From contig JANQMN010000016.1 of the NCBI GenBank assembly GCA_028280065.1, positions 1 to 62,734 of the forward strand: a stretch of 62,734 nt of DNA, in the 5' to 3' direction. The notes beneath the pieces were generated by a model. That model was not told the DNA's origin. It saw only the letters and a list, made by a program, of their open reading frames with translations, and did no database searches. The stretch comes from Hahella sp. GTDB taxonomy: Bacteria > Pseudomonadota > Gammaproteobacteria > Pseudomonadales > Oleiphilaceae. Within the stretch, counting starts at the first letter, position 1. Each line of letters begins with the position of its first letter. A program made the translations under genes and the position numbers. Positions 16,138-24,706 of this stretch are shown here, in pieces.

Positions 16138-16532
16138 TCCTCAAGCAGACCTTTCAACACCAATTCCCGATAACTGACCACGCCGATGACATCGTCCTTG
16201 TCTTTCACGGGCGCTACTGAAAGTCCGAATCGATCAAATAGGCGCGCGCAATAACGCACATCCAAACCGGGTTCCACGGTAACCACGGGCTTGGCCATAA
16301 TCTCATAGAGGTTAATTCGATCGGGCGAGTGATTTTTAGCAAGCACTTTTTTTGCAATGTCGGAAAGCAGAACAATTCCATGAGCGTCATTTTCATGGCG
16401 CTTCTTAACAATCACGACATCCGCATTGTTGGCACGCATGGAATCCAAAGCCTGCGTAACGGTTGCAATTCCGTCCATTTCCAAAAACTTGTTCTCCATT
16501 ACATCTCGTGCTAACACCACTTTCTTGCTCAT
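16134..16532 (-). CDS. Two-CBS-domain protein
   Basis: The 132-residue protein is a tandem CBS pair: VTQALDSMRANNADVVIVKK followed by GIVLLSDIAKKVL, then VRYCARLFDRFGLSVAPVKDK and GVVSYRELVLKGLL. CBS pairs bind adenine nucleotides and report energy or second-messenger state. It overlaps the upstream PII-like gene by one base (TAATG), so translation is probably coupled. Together they look like the regulatory half of the DUF1538 transport cluster. Confidence 0.85.
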   Translation of the reverse strand: MSKKVVLARDVMENKFLEMDGIATVTQALDSMRANNADVVIVKKRHENDAHGIVLLSDIAKKVLAKNHSPDRINLYEIMAKPVVTVEPGLDVRYCARLFDRFGLSVAPVKDKDDVIGVVSYRELVLKGLLED

Positions 16533-16882
16533 TAGAATAAGTTCTCCACATCATCGGAAAGTTTTTGTGCCTGATGGCTAATTCCCACAGCGTCTTCAAC
16601 ATCAAGCTGGAAGGCGATTCCAGTACCTGGTTTCGCGTCAAATTGCCCTGCCCGACCGATTTCTTCCAAAATCTGGCGGCTTAAATGTTCCTCTACCAGA
16701 AACAGTAAAACATCACGTTGCGTTTCCAGGGACAATCCAAAGAACGTCTTGGTTTTCTGCAATCCTTCACCCCGGGCATTGTTGATCACGGTCGCTCCCG
16801 TCGCCCCCGCCTCGCGCGCAGCGCGCATAACGGCGTTGGTCTTATCATCCTCGACAAAAACGACAATCATTTTAAAGTGCAT
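16532..16882 (-). CDS. PII-like signal protein
   Basis: The 116-residue protein has a PII-like ferredoxin fold pattern: KMIVVFVEDDKTNAVMRAAREAGATGATVI, then TFFGLSLETQRDVLLFLVEE and a helix LEEIGRAGQFDAKPGTGIAF. The T-loop tyrosine of classical GlnB is not seen, so it is a PII-like protein of the transporter-associated type rather than a nitrogen regulator. It lies 52 bases after a DUF1538 gene and overlaps the CBS gene. Confidence 0.78.
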   Translation of the reverse strand: MHFKMIVVFVEDDKTNAVMRAAREAGATGATVINNARGEGLQKTKTFFGLSLETQRDVLLFLVEEHLSRQILEEIGRAGQFDAKPGTGIAFQLDVEDAVGISHQAQKLSDDVENLF

Positions 16883-16934
16883 GGTGAATCATCTCCTACG
16901 GATAATGAGTGATAACAAAAATCGGCTAACACGC

Positions 16935-17726
16935 CTATTCACTCGCTTTTCGCATTTTCCATCTTGCCCAGAATTCGCTCAACTGAGCGTAGGCCATAAC
17001 CGACATTATTGGAAAAAGGCTGGCAAAGGCAATCAAACCAAATCCATCTATCAATGGATTCCGGCCAGGGACAGTTTCCGACAGTCCCAATCCCAAAGCG
17101 GCTACCAATGGAACAGTGACTGTCGAGGTCGTTACTCCGCCTGAATCGTAGGCGAGGGGAATTATCAATTTCGGCGCCAGTGAGGTTTGGAGAACAACGA
17201 CAACGTAGCCGACAATGATGTACCAGTGTATCGGATCGCCCACTACGATGCGGTAGGAGCCGAGAGATATCCCCACAGCGACGCCGATGGCGACTGCGAT
17301 CCTCAATCCCCAAACGCCGATGGCGCCACCGGAAACCTCGTTCGCCTTGATAGCAACAGCAATCAGAGAAGGCTCCGCTATGGTTGTGCTAAATCCGATA
17401 AGAAACGCGAACAGATACACCCAACCATAGTCTTTCCAGTCGATGCCGGAGACCATGGTTCCAGCGGCCTCCGCACCGTATATGAAAGCGGGATCGGTCA
17501 GCTGTTCCGCCATGAGGCGGCCCAAAGGGAACAGGCACCACTCTAAGCCAAGCAGAAAAAGCGAAAGCCCCACCAACACCCATATGAATCCGGATAATAT
17601 TTGTGGCAGCTTGGGGGGAATTCTGCGAATAACAGCAAACTGGAACCCAAATATAATGGCGGCAATCGGCAATACATCAGTAACGGTTCCGGCGATGACA
17701 CTGAAAATTTCTTGCAGGATATTCAT
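16935..17726 (-). CDS. DUF1538 membrane protein, second subunit
   Basis: This 263-residue protein has about seven membrane segments and the DUF1538 landmark motifs [36 protein letters not shown] and [22 protein letters not shown]. It overlaps its upstream DUF1538 partner by four bases (ATGA), showing a two-subunit system. A paired DUF1538 system from a halophile (UmpAB) was reported, as I recall, to act as a Na+(Li+, K+)/H+ antiporter, so cation/proton exchange is the best guess. The PII-like and CBS genes that follow may gate it. Confidence 0.82.
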   Translation of the reverse strand: MNILQEIFSVIAGTVTDVLPIAAIIFGFQFAVIRRIPPKLPQILSGFIWVLVGLSLFLLGLEWCLFPLGRLMAEQLTDPAFIYGAEAAGTMVSGIDWKDYGWVYLFAFLIGFSTTIAEPSLIAVAIKANEVSGGAIGVWGLRIAVAIGVAVGISLGSYRIVVGDPIHWYIIVGYVVVVLQTSLAPKLIIPLAYDSGGVTTSTVTVPLVAALGLGLSETVPGRNPLIDGFGLIAFASLFPIMSVMAYAQLSEFWARWKMRKASE

Positions 17727-18460
17727 TGCACCACCATGCCGAACGCCATGACAAAAATCATCGGAGTCAGGGATGCGAAGGCAATCAATCCGAAACCGTC
17801 AATCATCGGATTTCTATCGGCAATCGCCGAGGCCAACCCAACACCTAACGCCGTCACCAAGGGCACGGTAATCGTCGAGGTGGTAACGCCACCGGAATCG
17901 TAGGCTATTCCGATAATTTCCTTGGGCGCAAAGGCGGTCATGACGACTACCAATACGTAGCCTCCTATGATCAGCCATTGGATTGGCCAGCCACGCAGTA
18001 TACGCAAGACTCCGATAACGATGGCCAAGCCGACCGAGAACGCAACGGTATAACGCAGGCCGGTAGCATAGCCCTGCCGCGCAGCTTCGGTGTTTTGTAT
18101 GGCATCCGCTTCGGCGGCCACCTGAGCCGCCTCAGCGGCGACCGCAATGAGCGCAGGCTCGGCGACTGTCGTACCAAAACCAAGGGAAAAGGCGAAAATC
18201 AGCAGCCACATAATGCTGCCCTTGCGGGCAAAGGAATGGGCTAGAGATTCACCGATCGGAAATAATCCCTGTTCCAAGCCGTGGATAAAAAAGGTTAACC
18301 CAAGCAAAACAAACGCGACCCCGACCAGGAGTCTGCCAACGTCGGGAAGTGGTTGTTGTAAAACGAAAAATTGAAAGAAAATCACTACCAATAAAATAGG
18401 CAACAAATCCCGCACGCTACCCAGTAATGATTTCAGAAGCTTTTGCAGCGTGTTAAGCAA
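17723..18460 (-). CDS. DUF1538 membrane protein, first subunit
   Basis: The 245-residue protein carries the same three motifs as the next gene: [40 protein letters not shown] and [22 protein letters not shown]. It is the first gene of a four-gene minus-strand unit with the second DUF1538 gene, the PII-like gene and the CBS gene. The two subunits share the conserved SGGVTTST signature, presumably lining a transport path. It is probably one half of a hetero-oligomeric cation/proton antiporter. Confidence 0.82.
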   Translation of the reverse strand: MLNTLQKLLKSLLGSVRDLLPILLVVIFFQFFVLQQPLPDVGRLLVGVAFVLLGLTFFIHGLEQGLFPIGESLAHSFARKGSIMWLLIFAFSLGFGTTVAEPALIAVAAEAAQVAAEADAIQNTEAARQGYATGLRYTVAFSVGLAIVIGVLRILRGWPIQWLIIGGYVLVVVMTAFAPKEIIGIAYDSGGVTTSTITVPLVTALGVGLASAIADRNPMIDGFGLIAFASLTPMIFVMAFGMVVQ

Positions 18461-18730
18461 ATGTGCTCCTTATTATGATTTTCCTTGCACTGCTTTTAGA
18501 TAACTATTTGAAGTCTACCAACTCACTAAAGCATTTATCTGAAAAACGTCAAGTTTCCGGCAATTGGCAGCGGTAAAGAAAAGACATATAAAGCCAGCAG
18601 ATTGTTACAATACTGTGAAATTTTTGAACATTGAATGTACTATACTGATTAGTCCAACATGCCCCAAAAATAACAAACAGGCAAATCGTTTGTAGATCCG
18701 CAAACGGTTTTCGGTACGAGAAATGTTGTT

Positions 18731-19609
18731 ATGATCTATTTCCGATTTGTCAGAGTGTTTCTAACTTCACTCACTATCTTCTTGCCGTTGCTGTCCAACG
18801 CAATGGATATCGTTCGCCACCCACCACCAGAAAACCGTACCGACGTCCGTTCTCATTATTATATAGACATGATGCGGCTGGCCCTCGATAAAACGGTCGA
18901 ACTTTACGGCCCCTATAAGCAAGAAGCCTACGCCCACGTTATGCCGCAATCCAGGTCCATCGCCAGTTTACGCCAAGGCCGCCATATCAACATCTTATGG
19001 ACCATGACTTCCATGGAACGGGAAGAACAATTGCTACCGGTACGTATTCCGCTACTAAAGGGGCTTCTCGGCTATCGGATATTTATCATTCGCCAAGGTG
19101 ACCAAGCTCGGTTTAACCGGGTAGCCTCGGTTGACGACTTACGCCTGCTGCAGGCCGGACAAGGTCATGATTGGCCGGATACTTCCATACTCGAAGCCAA
19201 CGGTTTTTCGGTAATTGGCAGCTCTAGTTATGAGGGGCTGTTCCAAATGCTGGCAAATAACCGTTTCGACTATTTTCCGCGAGGCGCACATGAGCCTTGG
19301 GCGGAAGTTATTACCTATGGTAATGGTGAACTGACGATTGAAAAGAACTTTGCCATTCAATATCATTCCCCCAGCTTCTTTTTTGTAAATAAAGACGACA
19401 AGTACCTGGCGGAACGCATAGAAGTCGGGCTTCGGCTGGCCATTGAAGACGGTTCGTTCGACCACCTTCTGCATACCCACCAGGTCACCAGCGATATCTT
19501 TAAAAGCGCCAATCTCTCGAATCGAACAATCTTCCGCATCAAAAACCCTTTGTTGACGGAAGAAACGAAAAATGTCATCTGGGAGAAAGAGCTATGGTAT
19601 CAGCCTTGA
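18731..19609 (+). CDS. Orphan periplasmic substrate-binding-like protein (PBP type 2)
   Basis: The 292-residue protein has a signal peptide cleaved after LLSNA near residue 24, followed by a type 2 periplasmic-binding fold. It is paralogous to the protein at 29969. Both share GHDWPDT, a preceding PV/AIRIP-x-x-KGL-x-G-RI segment, an FPR motif before a Glu-Trp-Glu stretch and an F/Y-FVN segment. No permease or ATPase is nearby. Such orphan proteins in marine bacteria may act as sensors or as uptake partners encoded elsewhere. The ligand is unknown. Confidence 0.72.
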   Translation: MIYFRFVRVFLTSLTIFLPLLSNAMDIVRHPPPENRTDVRSHYYIDMMRLALDKTVELYGPYKQEAYAHVMPQSRSIASLRQGRHINILWTMTSMEREEQLLPVRIPLLKGLLGYRIFIIRQGDQARFNRVASVDDLRLLQAGQGHDWPDTSILEANGFSVIGSSSYEGLFQMLANNRFDYFPRGAHEPWAEVITYGNGELTIEKNFAIQYHSPSFFFVNKDDKYLAERIEVGLRLAIEDGSFDHLLHTHQVTSDIFKSANLSNRTIFRIKNPLLTEETKNVIWEKELWYQP

Positions 19610-19677
19610 GCGGGGTAATCCTGACCGGTCGCTGACGGCAAGGAAGCAGCCTTTCCGGGACAAGGAGTTCGCGATAT

Positions 19678-20274
19678 ATGCTTAAAGCAATCTGGCTTAG
19701 AGTGCAAATATTGTTTTGGCTGGCAGTTGCCATGATTGTCATCCATGGAATCAACGAGGCACTCAATTTCCACTTCTTGATATATGGGATCTACCCAGGT
19801 AACGAAGCCACGCTGCTGCACGTTTTCAGCGCGCCTTTTTTACACGGCAGCATCCCCCATTTAATGAATAACCTTGTCGGTTTTGCCATATTTGGCTGGC
19901 TGTGCCTGATGCGTGGCATTGCCGCCTTCATATTGGCCAGCCTGGTCATCATCGTGATAAGCGGATTAATGATTTGGCTGTTTGGCCGTCCCGCCTGGCA
20001 TATCGGAGCAAGCGGCTGGATCTTTGGGCTTTGGAGTTTGAGTATCGCCATGGCTTGGTTTGACCGCCGACTCCTCAACATCCTGCTTGCCATCGGCGTT
20101 GTATTTCTTTACGGTGGAATGATCTATGGGGTGTTGCCGGAAGACCCAAGGGTTTCCTGGGAAGCTCACCTGTTTGGCGCCATCGCAGGGGTCCTTGCCG
20201 CGTGGTTGGTCGCTCTACTAAATACCGCAAAAAAGCGGCGCATAAAGCGCAAGGGTTCCAGGTTCCTTGAATAA
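19678..20274 (+). CDS. Rhomboid-family intramembrane serine protease
   Basis: The 198-residue protein has about six membrane helices and all key rhomboid residues. These are the HGSIPHLMNNLVGF segment with the H-x-x-x-N pair in helix 2, the catalytic Ser in GASGWIFG near residue 110, and the catalytic His in WEAHLFGAIAGV. It cuts membrane proteins within the bilayer. It is short, with no N-terminal cytosolic domain, and ends in a basic KKRRIKRKG tail. Spacing to the next gene is 33 bases, so they may be co-transcribed. Confidence 0.88.
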   Translation: MLKAIWLRVQILFWLAVAMIVIHGINEALNFHFLIYGIYPGNEATLLHVFSAPFLHGSIPHLMNNLVGFAIFGWLCLMRGIAAFILASLVIIVISGLMIWLFGRPAWHIGASGWIFGLWSLSIAMAWFDRRLLNILLAIGVVFLYGGMIYGVLPEDPRVSWEAHLFGAIAGVLAAWLVALLNTAKKRRIKRKGSRFLE

Positions 20275-20307
20275 CAGCGCCCGATCTCTCTGTTGACGGA
20301 TAAAACA

Positions 20308-21438
20308 ATGCAAAACAAACTGGAAGATGGTTCATTTTTATTTTTGCTCGTTATCGTTTCCTGCGCATTCGGAGCCATTATTCTGCCCTTCTTCTCGGCC
20401 ATTTTTTGGGCGGCTTTGCTGGCCATCCTGTTTAATCCGCTGCATCGATATCTGCATCAACGCCTTGGGCATAGAGCAAACACCAACGCTTTGCTCACAT
20501 TGTTGGCAAGCTTGCTGATTGTGGTTATCCCCCTATCGATAATATTGACTATGCTGGGTATCGAAGGAGCGCTTTTTTACCAACGTGTAAGTACCGGCGA
20601 AATCCAACTGCAAGCCTGGTTCGACAAAATCAAGACAGCGATTCCGATGGTTCAAACGCTGGCGGAACGGTTCGAAATCGACCTGGCCAATATCAAAGAG
20701 CTACTTTCCAAAGCCGCGCTTACCGGAAGTAAGTATTTTGCGACCCAGGCATTCAGCGTCGGCCAGCAATACCTGGTATTTGCCATCAACTTTATCTTGA
20801 TGCTTTACCTGACTTTCTTCTTTTTGCGGGACGGCCACAACCTGATCGAACTATTAATTCGCGCCTTGCCTCTAGGCGATACCAGAGAGCGTCACCTGTT
20901 TCAAAAGTTTGCGGAAGTGTCCAGGGCGGTGGTTAAAGGCAATCTGGTCGTTGCAATAGTCCAAGGCTCTCTGGGCGGTTTGATCTTCTGGATACTGGGA
21001 ATTGAAGGCGCCATGCTCTGGGGAGTCATCATGGTTGTCCTTTCCCTGTTGCCGGCTGTCGGTTCAGCCCTGATATGGGCGCCGGCTGCCATCTATTTGT
21101 TTATTACCGGGGCAGTGGTAAAAGGCGTTGTACTGTTACTGTTCGGCTTTTTCGTTATCGGTCTTGTAGATAATATCTTGCGCCCAATTCTTGTCGGGCG
21201 GGATACGAAAATACCAGATTACATGGTGTTATTATCCACAATCGGCGGAATTGCTTTGTTCGGCCTCAATGGCTTCGTTATCGGTCCGGTACTTGCCGCT
21301 TTGTTCTTGGCTTTCTGGCAAATATTTATTGATGAATTTAATACGCCGCCCTTTACCGATGCGGAACAAACTAATGCCACACTTGAGAAAACGGAAGAAG
21401 CGAAGACTCCAAAAGAAGTAAAACCCTCTCAGGATTGA
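20308..21438 (+). CDS. AI-2E family (PerM/TqsA-like) transporter
   Basis: The 376-residue protein has about eight membrane helices with the family motifs FAINFILMLYLTFFFLRDG, QGSLGGLIFWILGI and the C-terminal DNILRPILVGRDTKIPDYMVLLSTIGGI. The start at ATG 20308 is preferred over an upstream in-frame TTG at 20293. The C terminus is a charged tail rich in Lys and Glu. Members include the AI-2 exporter TqsA and Na+/H+ antiporters, so the substrate cannot be assigned. Confidence 0.85.
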   Translation: MQNKLEDGSFLFLLVIVSCAFGAIILPFFSAIFWAALLAILFNPLHRYLHQRLGHRANTNALLTLLASLLIVVIPLSIILTMLGIEGALFYQRVSTGEIQLQAWFDKIKTAIPMVQTLAERFEIDLANIKELLSKAALTGSKYFATQAFSVGQQYLVFAINFILMLYLTFFFLRDGHNLIELLIRALPLGDTRERHLFQKFAEVSRAVVKGNLVVAIVQGSLGGLIFWILGIEGAMLWGVIMVVLSLLPAVGSALIWAPAAIYLFITGAVVKGVVLLLFGFFVIGLVDNILRPILVGRDTKIPDYMVLLSTIGGIALFGLNGFVIGPVLAALFLAFWQIFIDEFNTPPFTDAEQTNATLEKTEEAKTPKEVKPSQD

Positions 21439-21468
21439 TAGTTTTTGCAGTGATTTAGGTAGGAGAGG

Positions 21469-21732
21469 TTATTCCAGCGACAACCCGCTCAGATCGAAGC
21501 GCGTGCTTTCAATTTCACACTTCGCACCGGTTTTTTCGATAGCCGCCTTATATTTCTTCGCTTGATCCTTCGTCATATCTTCTTTGATCGTTTTAGGAAC
21601 GGCTTTGAACAGTGCCTTTGCCTTTTCCTGAGGTATTTTGAACAGAGCGGCAAATTCCTGCTCTATATAGTACTCCCCCTTATCAGATCCATACCCTTTG
21701 AGTATTACCCGAAACTTTTCTTCCTCGACCAT
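21469..21732 (-). CDS. Small protein with L7/L12 C-terminal-like domain
   Basis: The 87-residue protein contains KFRVILKGYG, a helix EFAALFKIPQEKAKALFKAVP and the ending AIEKTGAKCEIE. This is the beta-alpha-alpha-beta-alpha-beta pattern of the ribosomal L7/L12 C-terminal fold, as found in other small bacterial proteins. No function is known. It stands alone between convergent genes. Confidence 0.55.
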   Translation of the reverse strand: MVEEEKFRVILKGYGSDKGEYYIEQEFAALFKIPQEKAKALFKAVPKTIKEDMTKDQAKKYKAAIEKTGAKCEIESTRFDLSGLSLE

Positions 21733-21840
21733 GGTGTTATATTTCCCGTTAAAAATTACATGTTCTTGTAAGCCTAGTATTCCGGCAAGTTAATCTCAAC
21801 CAGGCAATTACAGATCACCATCAGACATATATGCGGTTAA

Positions 21841-22782
21841 TCAAGTAAACAGCGCTCCGACGCTTTCACCAGTATGAATACGCTTTATCGCTTCTGCAAA
21901 CAATGGCGCTATAGATAAACAAGTAAGCTTATCCAGGTTTTTCTGCTCAGGAATATGGCAGGTGTTTGTCACCACCACGGATTCCACTGCCGCTTCCCTG
22001 AGGCGATCAATTGCCGGGCCGCATAGTACCGGATGCACAGCCCCTGCATGCACCGAATGTGCGCCTGCTTGTACAAGGGTATTAATAGTTGCAACCAAGG
22101 TTCCTCCGGTGGCAATTTCGTCTTCAAAAATCACCGCATCCCGCCCCTTTACTTCGCCGACGACAAAACCTTGTTTCACTTTGGTATCGCTGACTCGCCG
22201 CTTATCGATGATAGCCATGGGAATATTCATTCGTTCCGAAAAACGGCCAACCCGCTTAGCCCCGCCTGCATCTGTCGCCACGGCCACCATATTGGACAAG
22301 TCGTAACCTGCCTTGAAATGTTTAGCAATGGTGGGAATTGCCGTCAGATGATCCACCGGAATGTTAAAGAAACCATGCACCTGGTCTGCATGTAAATCCA
22401 TGGTCAAAACCCTATTTGCGCCGGCCGTCTGAATCAAATCGGCGATTAAACGCCCGGCAATGGAGATTCTCGGTGCGTCCTTTTTATCCGATCTTGCATA
22501 GGAGTAATAGGGAATCACCGCCGTTATGCGCTTTGCCGAGGCGCTACGCATAGCGTCAAGCATGATCAACAGCTCCATGATGTGTTCGCTGACCGGCTCG
22601 GTAAACGGCTGTATAACAAACACGTCTCGTTCCCGCACGTTTTCTTGAATCTGGACGAATTGGTTATCGTTGGAAAATCGTCCTATCTCGACCGGAGCAA
22701 CCGGAATACCCAAATGATCACATATTTTTTGCGCTAAAACGGGATTGGCGTTGCCGGAAAAAACTTTCAAGGCGTCTTTCAT
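21841..22782 (-). CDS. prs: Divergent ribose-phosphate pyrophosphokinase
   Basis: The 313-residue protein aligns along the whole PRPP synthetase family: FSGNANPVLAQKI, the flexible-loop region YYSYARSDKKDAPRISIAGRL, DLHADQVHGFFNIPVDHL and the PRPP-binding loop. That loop reads IFEDEIATGGTL where classical enzymes have VDDMIDTGGTL, and the second nucleotide site reads ATDAGGAKR instead of SPDxGGxxR. These changes mark a separate branch. It is not beside ispE or pth, the usual neighbours of the housekeeping prs in gammaproteobacteria, so a second copy elsewhere is likely. It should transfer pyrophosphate from ATP to ribose-5-phosphate. Confidence 0.85.
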   Translation of the reverse strand: MKDALKVFSGNANPVLAQKICDHLGIPVAPVEIGRFSNDNQFVQIQENVRERDVFVIQPFTEPVSEHIMELLIMLDAMRSASAKRITAVIPYYSYARSDKKDAPRISIAGRLIADLIQTAGANRVLTMDLHADQVHGFFNIPVDHLTAIPTIAKHFKAGYDLSNMVAVATDAGGAKRVGRFSERMNIPMAIIDKRRVSDTKVKQGFVVGEVKGRDAVIFEDEIATGGTLVATINTLVQAGAHSVHAGAVHPVLCGPAIDRLREAAVESVVVTNTCHIPEQKNLDKLTCLSIAPLFAEAIKRIHTGESVGALFT

Positions 22783-22980
22783 GAGGGTGTCCTGGTTGAA
22801 AATAGAAGTTCGGCGGCTTTTGCTACAAAGAAGGAGTTGTATAGTACAAAAAAAGGAGAAAAAAATAATGACCTGGATCGCCGATACTTTACATACTTTT
22901 TGCCCCGTTGCCGGCGCATGCGGCGAACATGCGCGCTAGGCGAACAAGCTATGCGAAAGAGCCGCACCGGGCTACTCTTT

Positions 22981-23011
22981 CGCTCGAGTGCTTAACCAAA
23001 GCACCCGAGCG
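22981..23011 (-). terminator. Hairpin downstream of secB
   Basis: CGCTCG-A-GTGCTT and AAGCAC-C-CGAGCG form an 12-pair stem with one internal mismatch around a four-base loop, seven bases after the secB stop on the minus strand. There is no T run, so it may act as a transcript end-stabiliser or a weak terminator. Confidence 0.5.
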
Positions 23012-23018
23012 GATCAAC

Positions 23019-23504
23019 TTAATGTTTAGCTTCTTCAGCAGGGGCTGCCGCATTAGCTTTTTCCTGTTGGCGACGTACCGCCTCCGCGTAAATTGCGTCA
23101 AAATTAACAGGCTGCAGCATCAGCGCCGGGAAGCTGCCTTTTACCACCATGCTATCGATGGTTTCGCGGGCGTATGGGAAAAGCAGATTAGGGCAAAAAG
23201 CCCCTAAGGTATGAGCGGTCTGCTGTGGATTGAGACCTTCCACCAGAAAAATACCGCCTTGCTGAATTTCAACGATAAACGCCGATTGATCTTCAATTTT
23301 TGCCGATACAGTCAAAGTCAAGGTGACTTCCCACTGGTTGGGAGAAAGTTGCTTGTTTTCGGTATTAAGGTCCATGTTCACCTGCGGCTTCCATTCCTTT
23401 TGGAATACTTCCGGCGCATTGGGCGATTCAAAAGAGATATCTTTGAGATAGATACGTTGCACGGCAAATGTAGGTTGCTTGGGTGCGTTTGCTTCTTCAG
23501 CCAT
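23019..23504 (-). CDS. secB: Protein-export chaperone SecB
   Basis: The 161-residue acidic protein has the SecB start FAVQRIYLKDISFESPNAP, the core NPQQTAHTLGAFCPNLLFPYARE near 108-130 and VKGSFPALMLQPVNFDAIY near the C terminus. SecB is a tetrameric cytosolic chaperone that keeps precursors unfolded and hands them to SecA. It is last in the minus-strand unit with the rhodanese and glutaredoxin genes. Confidence 0.96.
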   Translation of the reverse strand: MAEEANAPKQPTFAVQRIYLKDISFESPNAPEVFQKEWKPQVNMDLNTENKQLSPNQWEVTLTLTVSAKIEDQSAFIVEIQQGGIFLVEGLNPQQTAHTLGAFCPNLLFPYARETIDSMVVKGSFPALMLQPVNFDAIYAEAVRRQQEKANAAAPAEEAKH

Positions 23505-23580
23505 CGGATTACCTTTTCTTTGTAATGTATGATCTTATCTTGTGTTTTAAGAGTTCGTGTCAGCCGGAACAACTATGCAT

Positions 23581-23850
23581 TCAGCGTTCAGCCAATAGCA
23601 CATCTAACTGTTGTCGCGCCTCCAAGGCGTACAACTCATCGCAGCCACCAATATGCTGACCGCCAATCCATATTTGCGGCACGGTATTTCGGCCGCTCCT
23701 TTGTCGCATTTCTGCCCGCTTTTCGGGGGCAAAGTCCACCCGGATCTCATCAAACTCCACCTGTTTAGCATTCAGCAAATGCTTCGCCCGGATGCAAAAC
23801 GGGCAAAATCGGGTGGTGTAGATTTTGACAGGCGGATGCGACTGACTCAT
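23581..23850 (-). CDS. grxC: Glutaredoxin (GrxC type)
   Basis: The 89-residue protein has the dithiol active site CPFC at residues 16-19 after IYTTRF, the cis-Pro segment NTVPQIWIGG and the GGCDEL glutathione-binding loop. It reduces disulfides with glutathione. Its position between the rhodanese gene and secB matches the order I know from Pseudomonas and enteric bacteria. Confidence 0.95.
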   Translation of the reverse strand: MSQSHPPVKIYTTRFCPFCIRAKHLLNAKQVEFDEIRVDFAPEKRAEMRQRSGRNTVPQIWIGGQHIGGCDELYALEARQQLDVLLAER

Positions 23851-23920
23851 GAATACTTCTTCTCTGATACTTTATCAGCGATAGCGCGAGGCAAACTTGT
23901 TAGTTGACCTTTGGGCAAAA

Positions 23921-24349
23921 TTACTTTTTAGCCACAGGTAAATTGGCACTTCGCCATTCAACCATGCCCCCCGACAGGCGTTTAACATTTTTAAAGCCTG
24001 CCGCCGCCAGCGTTTTAACCGCCATCCCGGAATGTTGTCCCATCTTATCGGCAATGATTAACTCTTTATCCTTATATTTTTCCAACTCGGATGAGCGTTC
24101 TTTCAGCTTGTTAAAAGGAATATTAATCGCGCCCAAAATCGTGCCTTCGGATACTTCTTTTTTTTCCCTGACATCCACCACAACCCCGGTCTCCCGGTTC
24201 AGCAGCATGACAACTTGCTGCGGAGTCAATGCCTTTCCGGCACGTTGCCGCTCAGTAAATATCAGCGCGCCTAATAATCCGACAAAGAGGGAACTGAGAA
24301 TCCAGTGGTTAGCGACAAAGGTAAAAAACTTCTCCATGAGCTGTTCCAA
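23921..24349 (-). CDS. YibN-like membrane rhodanese lacking the catalytic Cys
   Basis: The 142-residue protein has one N-terminal membrane helix (about 10-30) and a rhodanese domain with VVDVREKKEVSEGTILGAINIP, typical of the fold. At the active loop, where sulfurtransferases have Cys followed by five loop residues, the sequence reads IIADKMGQHSGMA, and the whole protein contains no Cys. It therefore cannot carry a persulfide. It probably binds a partner or phosphate-like ligand near the membrane and the secretion machinery. It heads the unit with grxC and secB. Confidence 0.82.
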   Translation of the reverse strand: MEQLMEKFFTFVANHWILSSLFVGLLGALIFTERQRAGKALTPQQVVMLLNRETGVVVDVREKKEVSEGTILGAINIPFNKLKERSSELEKYKDKELIIADKMGQHSGMAVKTLAAAGFKNVKRLSGGMVEWRSANLPVAKK

Positions 24350-24706
24350 TACTAAAAATGGGGGGCATTATACACGCCTGAATCTCGTTCCTAAAGCTGG
24401 AGTGCACGGTTTTTAAAGGGAGCATGCGGCCGATAATCAAGCCGCTATCGAATCGACTTTGTGCCGACTCTAATACCGATGGCTAATCGAAGGCGTATTC
24501 AAAACGCACTGATTATTTCTTACACTGCAGCAATGGTATGAATCAGAGCGTGAACTAAACTGTAACGGCAGGTCGGTGAAAACATGCTCTGTGACAGATA
24601 ACCGCTTAAAACTTGGTGGCAATTACAATATGCAGCCGCCAGAATCGGGACAAGAACTTAGAAAACGGCTAATATGTTGTAAATTTCCAACATTCGGTGA
24701 ACCAAT
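24350..24706. other. Divergent intergenic region with no gene
   Basis: These 357 bases separate the divergent rhodanese and gpmI genes. I see no credible coding frame, no strong hairpin and no repeat. The region must hold the two divergent promoters. Confidence 0.5.

Noticed and set aside
22859-22939. Small frame between prs and secB
   Set aside because: It has an odd composition and no neighbours or homology pattern, and it sits in the prs promoter region.
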